Source of the DNA: an uncultured Bacilli bacterium
GTDB lineage: Bacteria > Bacillota_I > Bacilli_A > RF39 > UBA660
Length of the DNA: 37,007 bases
Assembly: GCA_947626125.1 (NCBI GenBank)
Contig: CANQRA010000008.1
Span: 1-37,007 of the forward strand
Reading direction: 5' to 3'
Shown: piece after piece, positions 36,888 through 37,007 of the stretch
Position numbering within the stretch: position 1 is the first letter of the stretch
Layout: every line of letters starts with the position of its first letter
Notes under the pieces: generated by a model
The model's input: only the letters and a program-made list of their open reading frames with translations
Database searches by the model: none
What the model was told of the DNA's origin: nothing
Made by a program: the position numbers and the translations under genes

Positions 36888-37007
36888 ATCCTTTGTTGTT
36901 CTTTCATCATCACCAATAATAGAAGAAAGTAATTGGTGTTAGGATAGAAATATAGACACAAAAAAATGGAGAATATGATAAAATAACATACAAGGAAGGA
37001 AGTGTCT

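Noticed and set aside
1-37007. CRISPR arrays, tRNA or rRNA genes
   Set aside because: None found by reading both strands; no regularly spaced repeats and no convincing cloverleaf.

Overview
This is a low-GC Firmicutes (Bacilli/Mollicutes-like) chromosomal window, mostly on the minus strand. The backbone is conserved housekeeping: rseP-cdsA-divIVA-sepF-glyS, recO-yqzL-era-dgkA-ybeY-vanZ-yqfD-yqfC-yqeY-rpsU, spoIIIAH, a CDP-alcohol phosphatidyltransferase, fmt, ileS with a T-box leader, an SDR gene, a phosphohexomutase and deoD. Several accessory segments are set into it. (1) A candidate convergent type I toxin-antitoxin locus at about 250-560: a 33-aa membrane peptide absent from the ORF track, plus a short antisense RNA with its own promoter and terminator. 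(2) A roughly 6-kb accessory block between recO and glyS: BRO-like protein, unknowns, tdk, an NPxTG-anchored protein, a large Ig-like surface protein with a GC-shifted Cys-rich tail, and a divergent XRE regulator with shared operator-like sites. (3) An apparently undescribed two-peptide bacteriocin-like locus at 16654-19430: two double-glycine precursor peptides missed by the ORF track, a mini-HlyD-like protein and a C39-peptidase ABC transporter. (4) A DUF4143-type ATPase whose promoter spacer is one arm of a nested inverted repeat. (5) Two overlapping tiny ORFs at 29500-29798, one with a glutaredoxin-like CxxC start. (6) A dlt-like five-gene operon carrying a fold-III PLP decarboxylase-like enzyme. 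(7) A 5'-truncated AbiEii-like gene next to the window end. All assignments come from reading the sequence; no database search was run.
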